Shown piece by piece: positions 18,472 through 27,388 of a stretch of DNA of 64,000 nucleotides. Location: positions 1,550,001 through 1,614,000 of the forward strand of contig CBDHGH010000003.1 of NCBI GenBank assembly GCA_965263065.1, read 5' to 3'. Each line of letters begins with the position of its first letter. Position 1 is the first letter of the stretch. Under the pieces are notes generated by a model. It saw only the letters and a program-made list of their open reading frames with translations. It searched no databases and was not told the origin of the DNA. The translations under genes and the position numbers were made by a program. The stretch is from TK10-74A sp965263065 (GTDB taxonomy: Bacteria > Chloroflexota > Dehalococcoidia > Bin125).

Positions 18472-20301
18472 CTAGGTCTCGAACCAGAGGTACTTGACCC
18501 CGTCGCCGACGATCCAGCCGTCGACATCGCGGTACTCGAACCCCCCGAGGTTCCCCTGCGCCGCCCAGCCCTGGTTGTACTGGGCGATGTGGTAGTTCCA
18601 GCCGTTGTCGGTCCAGTCCTGGAACAGCGCGTCGTAGTGCGGGATGCGGTCTTCCTGGCTGGGCCCGATCGCCGACGCGTTGACCAGCTTGTCGGTCTCC
18701 GCCAGCGCCTGCAGCACCTCGTCGTTCGGGTGCAGCGCCGGGTCGGCCCGGCCGGTGCGCGGGCCATCCGCGGGCGAGCCGTACTCCCAGTTCATCAGCC
18801 CCTCAATGGAGTTGCGCAGCACCGGGTCCGGATCGAACGGCGACTCCCACGTGAGCACCGCCATCTGCCAGTCGTCGGTCGCCAGCAGCCGGTCGATGAT
18901 CACCGCTTCGGAGTTCTCGACGAACTGGAAGTCGAAGCCGGCCTCCCGCAGCTGGTTGTGCACCGGCTCGGCCATGCGCCGGTGGAACTCCGTCGCGAAG
19001 CTCAGGTAGGTCCCGGTGATGCCGTCGCCGTAGCCGGCGGCCTCCATCAACTGATGCGCCTCGTCCAGGTTCGGCGAGTCGGCGTAGTAGTCCTTGTCCG
19101 GCAGCAGCGCCCAACTCTCCTGCGAGACCGGCGCGCGCGACGCTTTGCCCAGGTTCTCCGTCGCGATCGCGTTGATCGCCGCTCGGTCAATGCTCAGGTG
19201 CGCCGCGCGGCGCAGGCGCGGATCGCGGAAGAGGTTGACCTCCGGCGGCCGATCCGGGTTCAGGTTGAACCACGTCTGCTGCCATGTCTGGGCCGTCCCC
19301 GTGAGCGCCTGGAAGCCGTCCGCGATCAACTGGTCCTGCACCGCCTTCGTCATCCCGCCGGGCGGGCCCGACCAGGAGACCTCCCCGGAGAGGAACGCGT
19401 TCCACTGCGAGTTCGCGTCCGGGATGATCAGCTTCTCTAGCCCGTCCACCCACACGTTGTCGTTGTCCCAGTAGCCGTCCCAACGCTCCGTGACCCAGTT
19501 CTCGCCCTCGTTGTACTCGGTCTGGAACATGGGCCCGGCGCCGACCGGATCGGTGATCGTCGTCTCGAAGTGCTCCGGTGAGATCAGCATGCCCGTCCCC
19601 GGCGAGGCGAGGAAGTTCACCAGCGTCGGCGCGAACGGCTCCGAGTTCACCATCCGCCAGGACTGATCGTCGACCACCTCGCGCGAGATGGACTTGGAGA
19701 TGCCGGCCTGCGCGCGGGCCTGCCCGGCGAGGTCCTCCGTGTTGCGCAGGTACTCCATGTTCGCTTGCAGCGCGTGCGCGTCACACGGCGCGCCGTCCTG
19801 GAAGAGCGCGCCGGGCCGCATGTTGAAGATGTAGGTGACATCGTCCGGCAGTTCCCAACTCTCCGCCAACTCCGGCTCGATGCGGCCCGCCTTGTCGAAG
19901 CCCAGCACCGAGTCGTAGAGGTAGATCAGGTAGCCCAGGTGGTCCGCCCCGCTCAGCGAGATGTACGGGTTGAAGCCCCCGTAGATCGACTCCGACCAGG
20001 TCAGCCCAATCTGGCCACCCCGGACCGGCCCGCCGGCCGCGGCGGCCGCCTGCTCCTCCTCGTCCTCATCCATGGCCTGTTCTTCGGCCTGGGCCTGCTC
20101 GTCCTCGTCCATCGCCTGTTCTTCGGCCTGGGCTTCAGCCTGGGCCTCGGCGGCGGCGGGCGCGGCGTCATCGTCGTCGTCGTCGCCGCCACAGCCGACC
20201 ATGGCCAGCCCGGCTGCGCCGACGCCCGCCTTGGCGCTCGCGCCCAGCATGGTGCGCCGGGAGATCTTCCGGCGTCGTGCGTTCGTCCAGTAGCTACTCA
20301 T
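18472..20301 (-). CDS. ABC transporter substrate-binding protein, family 5, copy 1
   Basis: A 609-residue periplasmic/extracytoplasmic binding protein (SBP_bac_5, peptide/nickel type). The N-terminus carries a Tat-like SRRTMLG motif and a lipobox ending at the Cys of MVGCGG, so it is probably a Tat-exported lipoprotein. An acidic low-complexity linker follows (DDDDDD, then QAEEQAMDEDE twice), before the binding domain that begins GGQIGLTWSESIYGGFNPYI. Family segments include 'LAESWELPDDVTYIFNMRPGALFQDG' parts and DPRLRRAAHLSIDRAAI. Start ATG with GGAGG at 6 bases. It is a close paralogue of the gene at 20535-22346. The promoter lies at 20376-20404; a stem-loop separates it from the permeases. 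Confidence 0.95.
   Translation of the reverse strand: MSSYWTNARRRKISRRTMLGASAKAGVGAAGLAMVGCGGDDDDDDAAPAAAEAQAEAQAEEQAMDEDEQAQAEEQAMDEDEEEQAAAAAGGPVRGGQIGLTWSESIYGGFNPYISLSGADHLGYLIYLYDSVLGFDKAGRIEPELAESWELPDDVTYIFNMRPGALFQDGAPCDAHALQANMEYLRNTEDLAGQARAQAGISKSISREVVDDQSWRMVNSEPFAPTLVNFLASPGTGMLISPEHFETTITDPVGAGPMFQTEYNEGENWVTERWDGYWDNDNVWVDGLEKLIIPDANSQWNAFLSGEVSWSGPPGGMTKAVQDQLIADGFQALTGTAQTWQQTWFNLNPDRPPEVNLFRDPRLRRAAHLSIDRAAINAIATENLGKASRAPVSQESWALLPDKDYYADSPNLDEAHQLMEAAGYGDGITGTYLSFATEFHRRMAEPVHNQLREAGFDFQFVENSEAVIIDRLLATDDWQMAVLTWESPFDPDPVLRNSIEGLMNWEYGSPADGPRTGRADPALHPNDEVLQALAETDKLVNASAIGPSQEDRIPHYDALFQDWTDNGWNYHIAQYNQGWAAQGNLGGFEYRDVDGWIVGDGVKYLWFET
20050..20150 (-). repeat. Duplicated acidic linker repeat in binding protein gene
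   Basis: The coding sequence for AQAEEQAMDEDE occurs twice almost base for base within this stretch, a slippage-type 33-base duplication that lengthens the linker between lipid anchor and binding domain. The paralogue at 20535 has a different acidic linker without this repeat. Confidence 0.7.
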
Positions 20302-20375
20302 TCGAGGCCTCCTTCGCCGATGCGGACGCCCACCGACATGTTCGGCGGGTCGCGCGCGGTCGCGGTGTGTGATGC

Positions 20376-20404
20376 AGGATGCTAAAGAAACGCGAAGCTG
20401 TCAA
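20376..20404 (-). promoter_or_regulatory. Sigma70-type promoter TTGACA-N17-CATCCT
   Basis: On the minus strand a perfect -35 (TTGACA, 20399-20404) is followed after 17 bases by CATCCT (20376-20381). It lies about 75 bases upstream of the binding-protein ATG at 20301. Confidence 0.7.
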
Positions 20405-20534
20405 TAGATGGTGGAGAACCGGGCCGGACGGGGCGCCAATCGCCCCGGACGACAGGGGGCGTTGCGGTTGGGCGTGGGCGCCGCGCCGCGCGCAGTGCGC
20501 GCATCCCCGCAGCCGTCCGGCCCCTGGGAGCGCT

Positions 20535-22346
20535 CTACGTGTCGAACCAGAGATACTTGACCCCGTCGCCGACGATCCAGCCGTCCACGTCCCGGAACTC
20601 GAACCCCCGCATGTTGCCCTGCCCCGCCCAGCCCGCGCTGTACTGCGCGATGTGATGGTTCCAGCCGTTGTCCGTCCAATTCTGGAACAGCGCGTCGTAG
20701 TGCGGGATGCGGTCTGCCTGGCTCGGTCCCACCGCGGCCGCCTCCACCAGTTTGCGGGTCTCCTCCAGCGCCTGCAGCACCTCGTCGTCGGGGTGCAGCG
20801 CCGGGTCGGCCCGCCCGGCGCTGGCGCCGTACTGCCAGCTCATCGCGGCCGAGATGGAATTGCGCAGCACCGGGTCCGGATCGAAGGGGGACTCCCACGT
20901 CAGGACGGCCATCTGCCATTCCTCGGTCCCCAGCATCCACTCGATGATCACCGCCTCCGAGTTCTCCAGGAACTCCAGGTCGAAGCCGGCCTCGCGCAGC
21001 TGACTGTGCACCGGCTCGGCCATGCGCCGGTGGAACTCCGTCGCGAAGCTCAGGTACACGCCGGGGACGCCGTCGGCATAGCCCGCCGCGTCCCGCAGTT
21101 GATACGCCTCCGCCAGGTTGGGCGCGTCGGCGTAGTAGTCCTTGTCGGGCAGCAGCGCCCAGCTCTCCTGCGACACCGGCCCGCGCGACGCCTTGCCCAG
21201 GTTCTCCGTCGCGATCTCGTTGATCGCCGCCCGGTCGATGCTCAGGTGCACCGCCCGTCGCAGGCGCGGATCGCGGAACAGGTTGATCTCCGGCGCGCGA
21301 CTCGGGTCCAGGTTGAACCACGTCTGCTGCCACGTCTGGGCGGTCCCCGTCAGCGCCTGGAAGCCATCGGCGATCAGATCTTCCTGCCCCCGCTTGGTCA
21401 TCCCGCCGGGCGGGGCGGCCCACGCGACCTCGCCGGAGAGGAACGCGTTCCACTGCGTGTTCGCCTCCGGGAAGATCAATGTCTCGACCTCGTCCACCCA
21501 CACGTTGGCGTTGTCCCAGTAGCCGTCCCAGCGCTCCGCGGTCCAGTTCTCGCCCTCGTGGTAGTCGGTCTGGCGCACCGGTCCCGCCCCAACGGGATCG
21601 TCGATCGCCGTCTCGAAGTGCGCCGGCGAGATCAGCATGCCCGTGCCCGGCGAGGAGAAGAAGTTCACCAGCGTCGGCGCGAACGGCTCCGAGTTGACCA
21701 TCCGCCAGGACAGGTCGTCGACCACCTCGCGCGAGACGGCCTTCGAGACCCCCGCCCGCGCCGTGCTCAGCCCCAGGATGTCCGGCGTCTCGCTCACGTA
21801 GTCCATGTTCGCCTGCATGGCGTGCGCGTCCACCGGCGCCCCGTCCTGGAAGACCGCCCCCGGCCGCAGGTTGAAGACGTAGGTGACGTTGTCGGGCAGC
21901 TCCCAACTCTCCGCCAGCTCCGGCGCGATCCGCCCGGCCGTGTCGAAGCCCAGCACCGAGTCGTAGAGGTAGCCCAGGTACCCCAGGTGGTCCGACCCAC
22001 TGATCGCGATGTACGGGTTGAAGCCGCCGGAGATCGACTGTGCCCAGGTCAGCGTGAGCTTGCCGCCCCGCTCCGGCCCGCCGATCTTCGTGGCAATGAC
22101 CTGGTCTTCCGCTGCCTCGTCCGTCAGCTCCTCATCGCCGGCCGCCGCCTGCTCCGCCTCCTCCTCCGTATCGATCACGACCGCCGCTACGACGGTATCG
22201 TCGTCGTCGCCGCAGCCCAGCAGCGCCAGCCCGGCCGCGCCCACCCCGGCCCTCGCGCTCGCGGCCAGCATCGAGCGCCGCGAGACCCGCCGGCGGCGGA
22301 GGTTGCTCCAGTAGTTGCGGTCGTTCGTCACGGGCCGTGCTCCCAT
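20535..22346 (-). CDS. ABC transporter substrate-binding protein, family 5, copy 2
   Basis: A 603-residue paralogue of the neighbouring binding protein, with the same layout: basic leader with VSRRSML (Tat-like), lipobox ending at Cys in ALLGCGDDDD, acidic linker (EEEAEQAAAGDEELTDEAAED), then the SBP_bac_5 domain. Much of the domain is identical to copy 1 (for example DPRLRRAVHLSIDRAAI and TAQTWQQTWFNL). Start choice: ATG 22346 has GGAGG seven bases upstream; a GTG at 22331 with GGGAG is nearly as good and matches the paralogue's N-terminus better. It has its own strong promoter at 22390-22418. No second permease pair accompanies it, so both binding proteins probably feed one channel. Confidence 0.94.
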   Translation of the reverse strand: MGARPVTNDRNYWSNLRRRRVSRRSMLAASARAGVGAAGLALLGCGDDDDTVVAAVVIDTEEEAEQAAAGDEELTDEAAEDQVIATKIGGPERGGKLTLTWAQSISGGFNPYIAISGSDHLGYLGYLYDSVLGFDTAGRIAPELAESWELPDNVTYVFNLRPGAVFQDGAPVDAHAMQANMDYVSETPDILGLSTARAGVSKAVSREVVDDLSWRMVNSEPFAPTLVNFFSSPGTGMLISPAHFETAIDDPVGAGPVRQTDYHEGENWTAERWDGYWDNANVWVDEVETLIFPEANTQWNAFLSGEVAWAAPPGGMTKRGQEDLIADGFQALTGTAQTWQQTWFNLDPSRAPEINLFRDPRLRRAVHLSIDRAAINEIATENLGKASRGPVSQESWALLPDKDYYADAPNLAEAYQLRDAAGYADGVPGVYLSFATEFHRRMAEPVHSQLREAGFDLEFLENSEAVIIEWMLGTEEWQMAVLTWESPFDPDPVLRNSISAAMSWQYGASAGRADPALHPDDEVLQALEETRKLVEAAAVGPSQADRIPHYDALFQNWTDNGWNHHIAQYSAGWAGQGNMRGFEFRDVDGWIVGDGVKYLWFDT

Positions 22347-22389
22347 GCAGCGGCCTCCGGCCGCTCCGGGATCATTGGCTGATGCGGCG

Positions 22390-22418
22390 AATATCGCCAC
22401 GTCCGCCCCGGATGTCAA
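22390..22418 (-). promoter_or_regulatory. Sigma70-type promoter TTGACA-N17-GATATT
   Basis: Minus strand: perfect TTGACA (22413-22418), 17-base spacer, GATATT (22390-22395, 4/6 to TATAAT), 44 bases upstream of ATG 22346. The best promoter match I found in the window. Confidence 0.75.
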
Positions 22419-22560
22419 GCCAACGAGGTCCCCGCGCCCCGGCGCGGGCTCTCCCCACCTTACCTATTGGGCCTCATCTCCGGGACTCGGAACACGAGCC
22501 CGAGGGCCTCGCGAAGTCAGCGACCCGCAGCGGCCCGTCGAGACGCGGGCCGTTGTCGCG

Positions 22561-24024
22561 CTAGTTGCGCCGCTGCCAAGCGTCCACGCTGGACTCGATC
22601 GCCTCACGCAGCCACGAGTCGAACCGTTCCTCCACACTCTGCGTGGCTGTGGTGAGGCGGAACGGATGAGGCGCACATTCAGTATCGAACTCTTCGACAC
22701 CCTCGTCGATGTCCGTTGACTTCGCAGACTGCCCGGTGAGTGTCAGGAAGACCGCCCCGGCCATTATCCCCGGTACTCGTCCCCGGTGGTGCAAGCTCAG
22801 GACGATAGACGCATTCGGCAGGCCGGCGATCTGGAGCCTTAGGCTGACCCACCGCCGGGGCTTCGACAGGTCTGCGAAGTAGTCGTGCTGCTTGGCGCAC
22901 TGAACGATCTGGTACTTCCAGTAGTGCTCGTCGTCCTCACTGCCGCGGCGAACGGTTGCTCGGAGGTCAACATCGACTTTCTGAAACGCCCGTCGCAACT
23001 CCGCCGCAACGCGCCCAAAGACTTGCTCTGCTTGGAGGACCAGATCGTCGCTGACCGACACGATCGCATCTTCCTCGCGAGTGAGGCGCCGGGCCACCTG
23101 CGCTGCGGCGGACTCACTGACGCGTACCAAGCCCTCCCCTCTGACAGTCCGGACGGCTCCGATCGCCTCTGTGAGATCGGACACCTGGATGTCGGCAAAC
23201 AGGTCGGCCAAGGGTCTCAAGTCGCCGTCGTCCGCTGACGCGAGCGCGTCGAGGTACTGCTCACGGTGATCGGTGTCCCGGATGACGAGAGGGAGGAAGT
23301 TGTCCTTCACGAAGACGATGGTTGCCAGCGCGCGGGCGACTCTCCCATTTCCGTCCTGGAAGGGATGAATCTGCGTGAAACGATGGTGCAGCCAGGCGGC
23401 CTCGACCTCCGCGGGGACTCCCGCCTGGTCGTGTTCGGCCCGCCATTTCACAAGCGAATCAATCTCGTCCTGAACGAAGTCTGGCGGGCAATACTGGTGC
23501 AGGAGTCCATCCGGTCGCAACGGATTGTTCGACTGTGCCTTCCACGCCCCGTGCTCCAGTCGAATCTGGACCCGGCTCCCGAACTGGTCGACGGCATCGG
23601 TTGTCTCCTGCCGTCGAGTCAGAATGGCGTGCAACTCCTTCACGTAGCCGGAGGAAAGCTTTTTGCGATTGGCGACGAAGTCGAAGACGTAATTCAGAGC
23701 CGCGCGCTGGTCCTCAATGAGTTCATGGGCCTTCGCGGTTAGCTTCCGTCGTGCTCGGAGCTCTTCCGCCCGGCTGAGGCCAATCTCAAGCAGCGATTCG
23801 GTCACTCCCTTGTCGACGGTGTAGAGCCGCTCAATGATCCCGGTCTCGATCGCCCAGAGGGTGTGGAGCTTCTCTTCGAACCGCTCGAGCTTTGCCGGCT
23901 CGCTAAGAACTGACTTCTCAGCGAGCCATTCATCGCGCACGCGCAGAAGGTCAGGCCGGGATAGATCTTGCCAATCTTCCGGCAAGTCTTCGATGCGCTG
24001 CCATGCGTGTGCGAGTTCAACCAC
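22561..24024 (-). CDS. Fic family protein (AMP transferase fold)
   Basis: A 487-residue Fic-domain protein that would transfer AMP (or another nucleotide moiety) to a target hydroxyl. The catalytic loop is canonical, H220-PFQDGNGR228, preceded by AAWLHHRFTQI. An N-terminal T61-G-I-I-E65 fits the [S/T]xxxE inhibitory-helix motif of class II Fic proteins, although the usual following Gly/Asn is Arg. A C-terminal region of about 200 residues (from about 290) with no recognised domain may determine the target. Its base composition is clearly less GC-rich than most neighbours and there is no antitoxin-like small gene next to it; horizontal acquisition is plausible. Confidence 0.88.
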   Translation of the reverse strand: MVELAHAWQRIEDLPEDWQDLSRPDLLRVRDEWLAEKSVLSEPAKLERFEEKLHTLWAIETGIIERLYTVDKGVTESLLEIGLSRAEELRARRKLTAKAHELIEDQRAALNYVFDFVANRKKLSSGYVKELHAILTRRQETTDAVDQFGSRVQIRLEHGAWKAQSNNPLRPDGLLHQYCPPDFVQDEIDSLVKWRAEHDQAGVPAEVEAAWLHHRFTQIHPFQDGNGRVARALATIVFVKDNFLPLVIRDTDHREQYLDALASADDGDLRPLADLFADIQVSDLTEAIGAVRTVRGEGLVRVSESAAAQVARRLTREEDAIVSVSDDLVLQAEQVFGRVAAELRRAFQKVDVDLRATVRRGSEDDEHYWKYQIVQCAKQHDYFADLSKPRRWVSLRLQIAGLPNASIVLSLHHRGRVPGIMAGAVFLTLTGQSAKSTDIDEGVEEFDTECAPHPFRLTTATQSVEERFDSWLREAIESSVDAWQRRN

Positions 24025-24118
24025 GGGTGGAACGGCTCCCTGCGCGAGTCAATCGGCCTCAGGACAATCTAGCAGCGGAACCGCCTTCCGACTCGGCACC
24101 CCGACCCGCCAATCTCCC

Positions 24119-25291
24119 TCACCCCACAGCGTCGCCGAACGCCCGACGCGGAAATAGCTCCCGCGGCGACCTCGCCAGCGCGTCCTGGTCCAGATCGATG
24201 CCCAGCCCCGGCCGATCCGAGAGCGTGATGTGGCTGTCCACCACCTCGAACGGCGGATCGGCGACCTCCCGGCCCCACGGCTCCAGGTTCAGGAAGTACT
24301 CCGTGATGATGAAGTTGGGCATCGTGGCGGCCGCCTGCAGCGTCGCCGCCAGGCCCACGGTCGTGCTGTTGTAGTTGTGCGGCGCGACGGCCACGAAGTA
24401 GACCTCGGCCATGGCCGCGATCTCCTTCAGCTCCAGGATGCCCCCCACGTTGCAGACATCGGGGTTGATGATGTCGGCCGCCCCGCGCTCGAAGACCTCG
24501 CGGAACTCGAACTTCGTGTACAACTCCTCGCCCGTGACTACCGGTAGATCGATCTCCGCGCGGGCGTCGGCCAGCGCGTCGATGTTCTCGGCCAGCACCG
24601 GCTCCTCGAACCAGTACGGCCGGAACTCCTCGACCCGGCGCGCGATGCGCACCGCGTGCATCGGCGCCAGCCGGCGGTGGATCTCGAGCAGGATGTCCAC
24701 GTCCGGGCCGACCGCGTCGCGCACGACCCCCACCCGCGCGACGGTCTCGTCCTCCTGCTCCCGCGTGATGAACGACCGCCAGGGGCCGGGCACCGGGTCG
24801 AACTTCAGCGCAGTGAAGCCGCGTGCGACGACCGCGCGGGCCCGCGCCGCCAGCTCCTCGGGGCTGGTCGTGCGCGCCCAGCCGTTGGCGTACACCCGCA
24901 GCCGTTTGCGCATCGCCCCGCCCAGCAGCTCGTACACCGGCACACCCGCCCGCTTGCCGGCCAGATCCCACAGCGCCTGCTCGATCCCGCTCACCGCCGA
25001 GTAGTAGTCCATCGCCCCGCGCCGCGCCGCGAAATCGTTGTAGGCGGCGTCGGTGAACGGCTTGATGCGGCGCGCGTCCCACCCCACGACGTAGCGCTCC
25101 AACTGCTGCAGGTGCGCCTCGATCTGGATGTCGCGGTCGGCCTGCGTGTAGCACTCGCCCCAGCCGTGCCGCCCGTCCTCCGTCTCCAGCCGGACGAAGA
25201 GCAGGTTCTTGGCGGCCGTGTAGATGTCCGGGATCGCGGCCGGATCGACATCGGGCTTGACGAGGAAGCTGCGGAAATCGGTGATGCGCAC
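24119..25291 (-). CDS. Enolase-superfamily enzyme, galactonate/mandelate racemase type
   Basis: A 390-residue mandelate racemase/muconate lactonizing enzyme relative. The capping domain spans residues 1-115; the barrel has ALKFDP, the metal ligands in LEIHRRL (Glu-x-His), WFEEPV and TGEELY, then DVCNVGG and the base in VAPHNYNS. The Glu-x-His metal site and final His resemble D-galactonate dehydratase and related sugar-acid dehydratases. The start is GTG 25291, five bases after AGGAGG; the open frame upstream of it overlaps the SDR gene antisense and is not coding. The SDR gene is divergently oriented 129 bases away. Confidence 0.92.
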   Translation of the reverse strand: MRITDFRSFLVKPDVDPAAIPDIYTAAKNLLFVRLETEDGRHGWGECYTQADRDIQIEAHLQQLERYVVGWDARRIKPFTDAAYNDFAARRGAMDYYSAVSGIEQALWDLAGKRAGVPVYELLGGAMRKRLRVYANGWARTTSPEELAARARAVVARGFTALKFDPVPGPWRSFITREQEDETVARVGVVRDAVGPDVDILLEIHRRLAPMHAVRIARRVEEFRPYWFEEPVLAENIDALADARAEIDLPVVTGEELYTKFEFREVFERGAADIINPDVCNVGGILELKEIAAMAEVYFVAVAPHNYNSTTVGLAATLQAAATMPNFIITEYFLNLEPWGREVADPPFEVVDSHITLSDRPGLGIDLDQDALARSPRELFPRRAFGDAVG

Positions 25292-25420
25292 GAGGCCCTC
25301 CTGGCTGGCGATTGGGTGCGGTCGGCGCCCTCGGCAATCGTAGGCCACGATGCCCCCCGGTTCCCCCAACGCCCTCGACCCCCGACAATTGGCCGACCAC
25401 CACCGCGAACGGAGACCCCC

Positions 25421-26203
25421 ATGTCCGAATCCCTGCACGACCGCATCGCCCTCATCACCGGCGGCGGCACCGGCATCGGCCGCGCCACGGCCGAGATGAT
25501 GGCCGCCCAGGGTGCGACCGTCGTCGTCGCCGGGCGCCGCCAGGCCCCCCTCGACGAGGTCGTCGCCGCCATCGCCGCGGCCGGCGGCGCCCCCGCGGCC
25601 GCCATCACCGCCGACCTCGCCGACCCCGACTCGGCCGCCCAACTCGCCCACGCCGTGCTGGCGCTCCACGGCCGCTGCGACATCGTCGTCAACAACGCCG
25701 GCTTCTCCTCGAAAGTCCGCAACCCCCGCTACATCGGCGCCGACGAATGGCGCGCCGTCATGGACGTCAACACCACGGGCCCCCTCGTCCTCACCCGTGA
25801 ACTGCTGCCCGGCATGATCGAGCGCGGCTACGGCGACGTCGTCCTCGTCTCCTCGATGGCCGGCCTGCGCCCCGGCATCATGCCCGGCGTCGCCTACTCC
25901 GCCGCCAAGACCGCCGCCAAGATCTACATGGACGTGCTTCGCGAGGAGGTCCGCGGCTTCGGCGTCCGCTGCACCACCGTCTACCCCGGCGAGGTCGATA
26001 CCCCCATCCTCGACAACCGCCCCCTGCCACCGGGCCCGGCCGAGCGCGCCATCATGATGCAGTCCGAGGACATCGCCGAGACCATCCTGCTCGCCTGCAC
26101 GCTGCCCCGCCGCGCCACCATCCTCGACCTCACCATCGGCGCCACCCAGCCCCGCGACTTCACCGCCGACAACGCCGCCTCCCGCGAGAAGCGCACCGCT
26201 TAG
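25421..26203 (+). CDS. SDR family oxidoreductase
   Basis: A 260-residue short-chain dehydrogenase/reductase. Nucleotide-binding TGGGTGIG is at about 13-20, VNNAG in the middle, catalytic Ser in VLVSSMAG and Y-S-A-A-K (YxxxK) intact, then VYPGEVDTPI. An Arg-containing AGRRQ segment after beta-2 favours NADP. Start ATG at 25421 with GGAG seven bases upstream. It ends 12 bases from the convergent PhyH gene. Likely acts on a secondary alcohol or ketone; substrate unknown. Confidence 0.93.
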   Translation: MSESLHDRIALITGGGTGIGRATAEMMAAQGATVVVAGRRQAPLDEVVAAIAAAGGAPAAAITADLADPDSAAQLAHAVLALHGRCDIVVNNAGFSSKVRNPRYIGADEWRAVMDVNTTGPLVLTRELLPGMIERGYGDVVLVSSMAGLRPGIMPGVAYSAAKTAAKIYMDVLREEVRGFGVRCTTVYPGEVDTPILDNRPLPPGPAERAIMMQSEDIAETILLACTLPRRATILDLTIGATQPRDFTADNAASREKRTA

Positions 26204-26214
26204 GTCGGCTCGGG

Positions 26215-27192
26215 CTACGCGCAGGCCGGGTCGTCGGACGACCAGCGGTTGTACGACGGGTCGTCCGCCGCCGCCAGCCGATCGCGCGCCGCCCGCCACG
26301 ACTCCTCCCAGGCCACCGGATCGTGCAACTCCGACACCGGGTTTGCCCGGCTCCGCGCCACGAAGCCCGGGAAGGTAGGCCGGCCCGTCGGCTGGCCGAT
26401 CGGCTGGTAGCGCAGGTCCAGGCTCCAGCGGATCTCGTCGCTCACGTTCGGCAGGGCGGAGTGCACCGTGCGGCGATGCAGAAACAGCACATCGCCCGCC
26501 CGCATCGGCAGCGCCCGCGCCGACTCCTCATCGAACAGGGTGCCGGGAATCTGCAGGCCCACCGGCATGCCCGGCCGCCCGGTGCAGTGCGTCAGGACTT
26601 CGCCCCGGTGCGACGACGGCGTCACCTGCAGGCAGCCGTTCTCGACGCCCGCATCGCGCAGCGGGAACCAGACCGTAAGCATCTCCGTGTCGTCCGCCTC
26701 CTCCGTGACCACGCCGCTGTCCTGATGCCACGGCGTCGCGCCGAAGATCACGTCGCCCGCCTCCGTCCGCGGGCAGTCGCGCTCCGGCACCTTGATGCGC
26801 ACATGCTGCACCGGGTTCGAGTAGATCTCCGGCCCGATCACCGACTCCACCGCGTCGAGCAGCGGCGGCGCCGTCAGCGTGCCGAAGACCGCCGGGCCGG
26901 CCCAGAACGGCGTGTCGGCCCGAACGTCCTTCTGGGGCAGCGAGAAGTCGAAGTACTGGTGGTGGACGGCGCCGCTCTCGGCGTAGATCCGCGTCACGCG
27001 CGGTCCGAAGGGCAACTCCTCGTACGCCGACTCGATCGACCCCGCCGCCACCAGGTCCCGCGCCAGCCGGTCGAGGACGCCGTGGTACTCCGCCGTGATC
27101 GGCCCCAGGTGCTCCTCGGGGTCCAGCAGCCCCTCCACGACCACGTAGCCGTACGTGTCGAGGTGGTCCAGTTGCGTGCTCGTCAGCGGCAT
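26215..27192 (-). CDS. Phytanoyl-CoA dioxygenase (PhyH) family protein
   Basis: A 325-residue Fe(II)/2-oxoglutarate-dependent oxygenase. The iron site is visible as H-x-D in WHQDSGVV and the distal His in HRRTVHSALPN; the following RWSLDLRYQP has the Arg expected to bind 2-oxoglutarate. The N-terminus has the family phrase LDTYGYVVVEGLLDPEE. It hydroxylates an unknown small organic substrate; PhyH expansions are typical of the suspected host group. Start ATG with a G-rich ribosome site. A -10-like TAGAAT lies upstream (minus strand, around 27226-27231). Confidence 0.93.
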   Translation of the reverse strand: MPLTSTQLDHLDTYGYVVVEGLLDPEEHLGPITAEYHGVLDRLARDLVAAGSIESAYEELPFGPRVTRIYAESGAVHHQYFDFSLPQKDVRADTPFWAGPAVFGTLTAPPLLDAVESVIGPEIYSNPVQHVRIKVPERDCPRTEAGDVIFGATPWHQDSGVVTEEADDTEMLTVWFPLRDAGVENGCLQVTPSSHRGEVLTHCTGRPGMPVGLQIPGTLFDEESARALPMRAGDVLFLHRRTVHSALPNVSDEIRWSLDLRYQPIGQPTGRPTFPGFVARSRANPVSELHDPVAWEESWRAARDRLAAADDPSYNRWSSDDPACA

Positions 27193-27331
27193 GGCGTCCC
27201 CCCTTCGCGTCGTGCCGGTGCGCGGATTCTACCGGGCGCCGCCCTGCGATGCTAGCCCCCCGCCCCCAGTTTCGCACGTAGCTTGAGACCGCGGGCCCGC
27301 GCCCCGCCCGCGCGGCGCATCGGATTGTTAA

Positions 27332-27381
27332 CGCCGCTAATCAAGGACATTAGGCGGCCTTGCGGTCCCAGATTAGCGGCG
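27332..27381. promoter_or_regulatory. Inverted repeat CGCCGCTAATC/GATTAGCGGCG, candidate operator
   Basis: Perfect 11-bp arms (27332-27342 and 27371-27381) separated by 28 bases. A partial third copy, ATTAGGCGGC, lies between them at 27350-27359. The right arm sits between the -35 and -10 of the promoter proposed for the Bfd/bacterioferritin genes, the usual place for a repressor site. An iron or redox regulator would make sense, but no known box is matched. Confidence 0.5.
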
Positions 27382-27388
27382 CTATTCT
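27360..27388 (+). promoter_or_regulatory. Candidate promoter TTGCGG-N17-TATTCT
   Basis: TTGCGG (27360-27365), 17-base spacer, TATTCT (27383-27388, 4/6). The inverted-repeat arm overlaps the spacer. Same -10 (GCGCTATTCT) as upstream of the VapB-like gene at 63529. Confidence 0.45.

Noticed and set aside
20488..20502. GCGCGC-AGT-GCGCGC inverted repeat downstream of the second binding-protein gene
   Set aside because: Only six pairs of alternating GC in a GC-rich spacer, no T-run; not distinguishable from chance, unlike the 13-bp stem at 18418.
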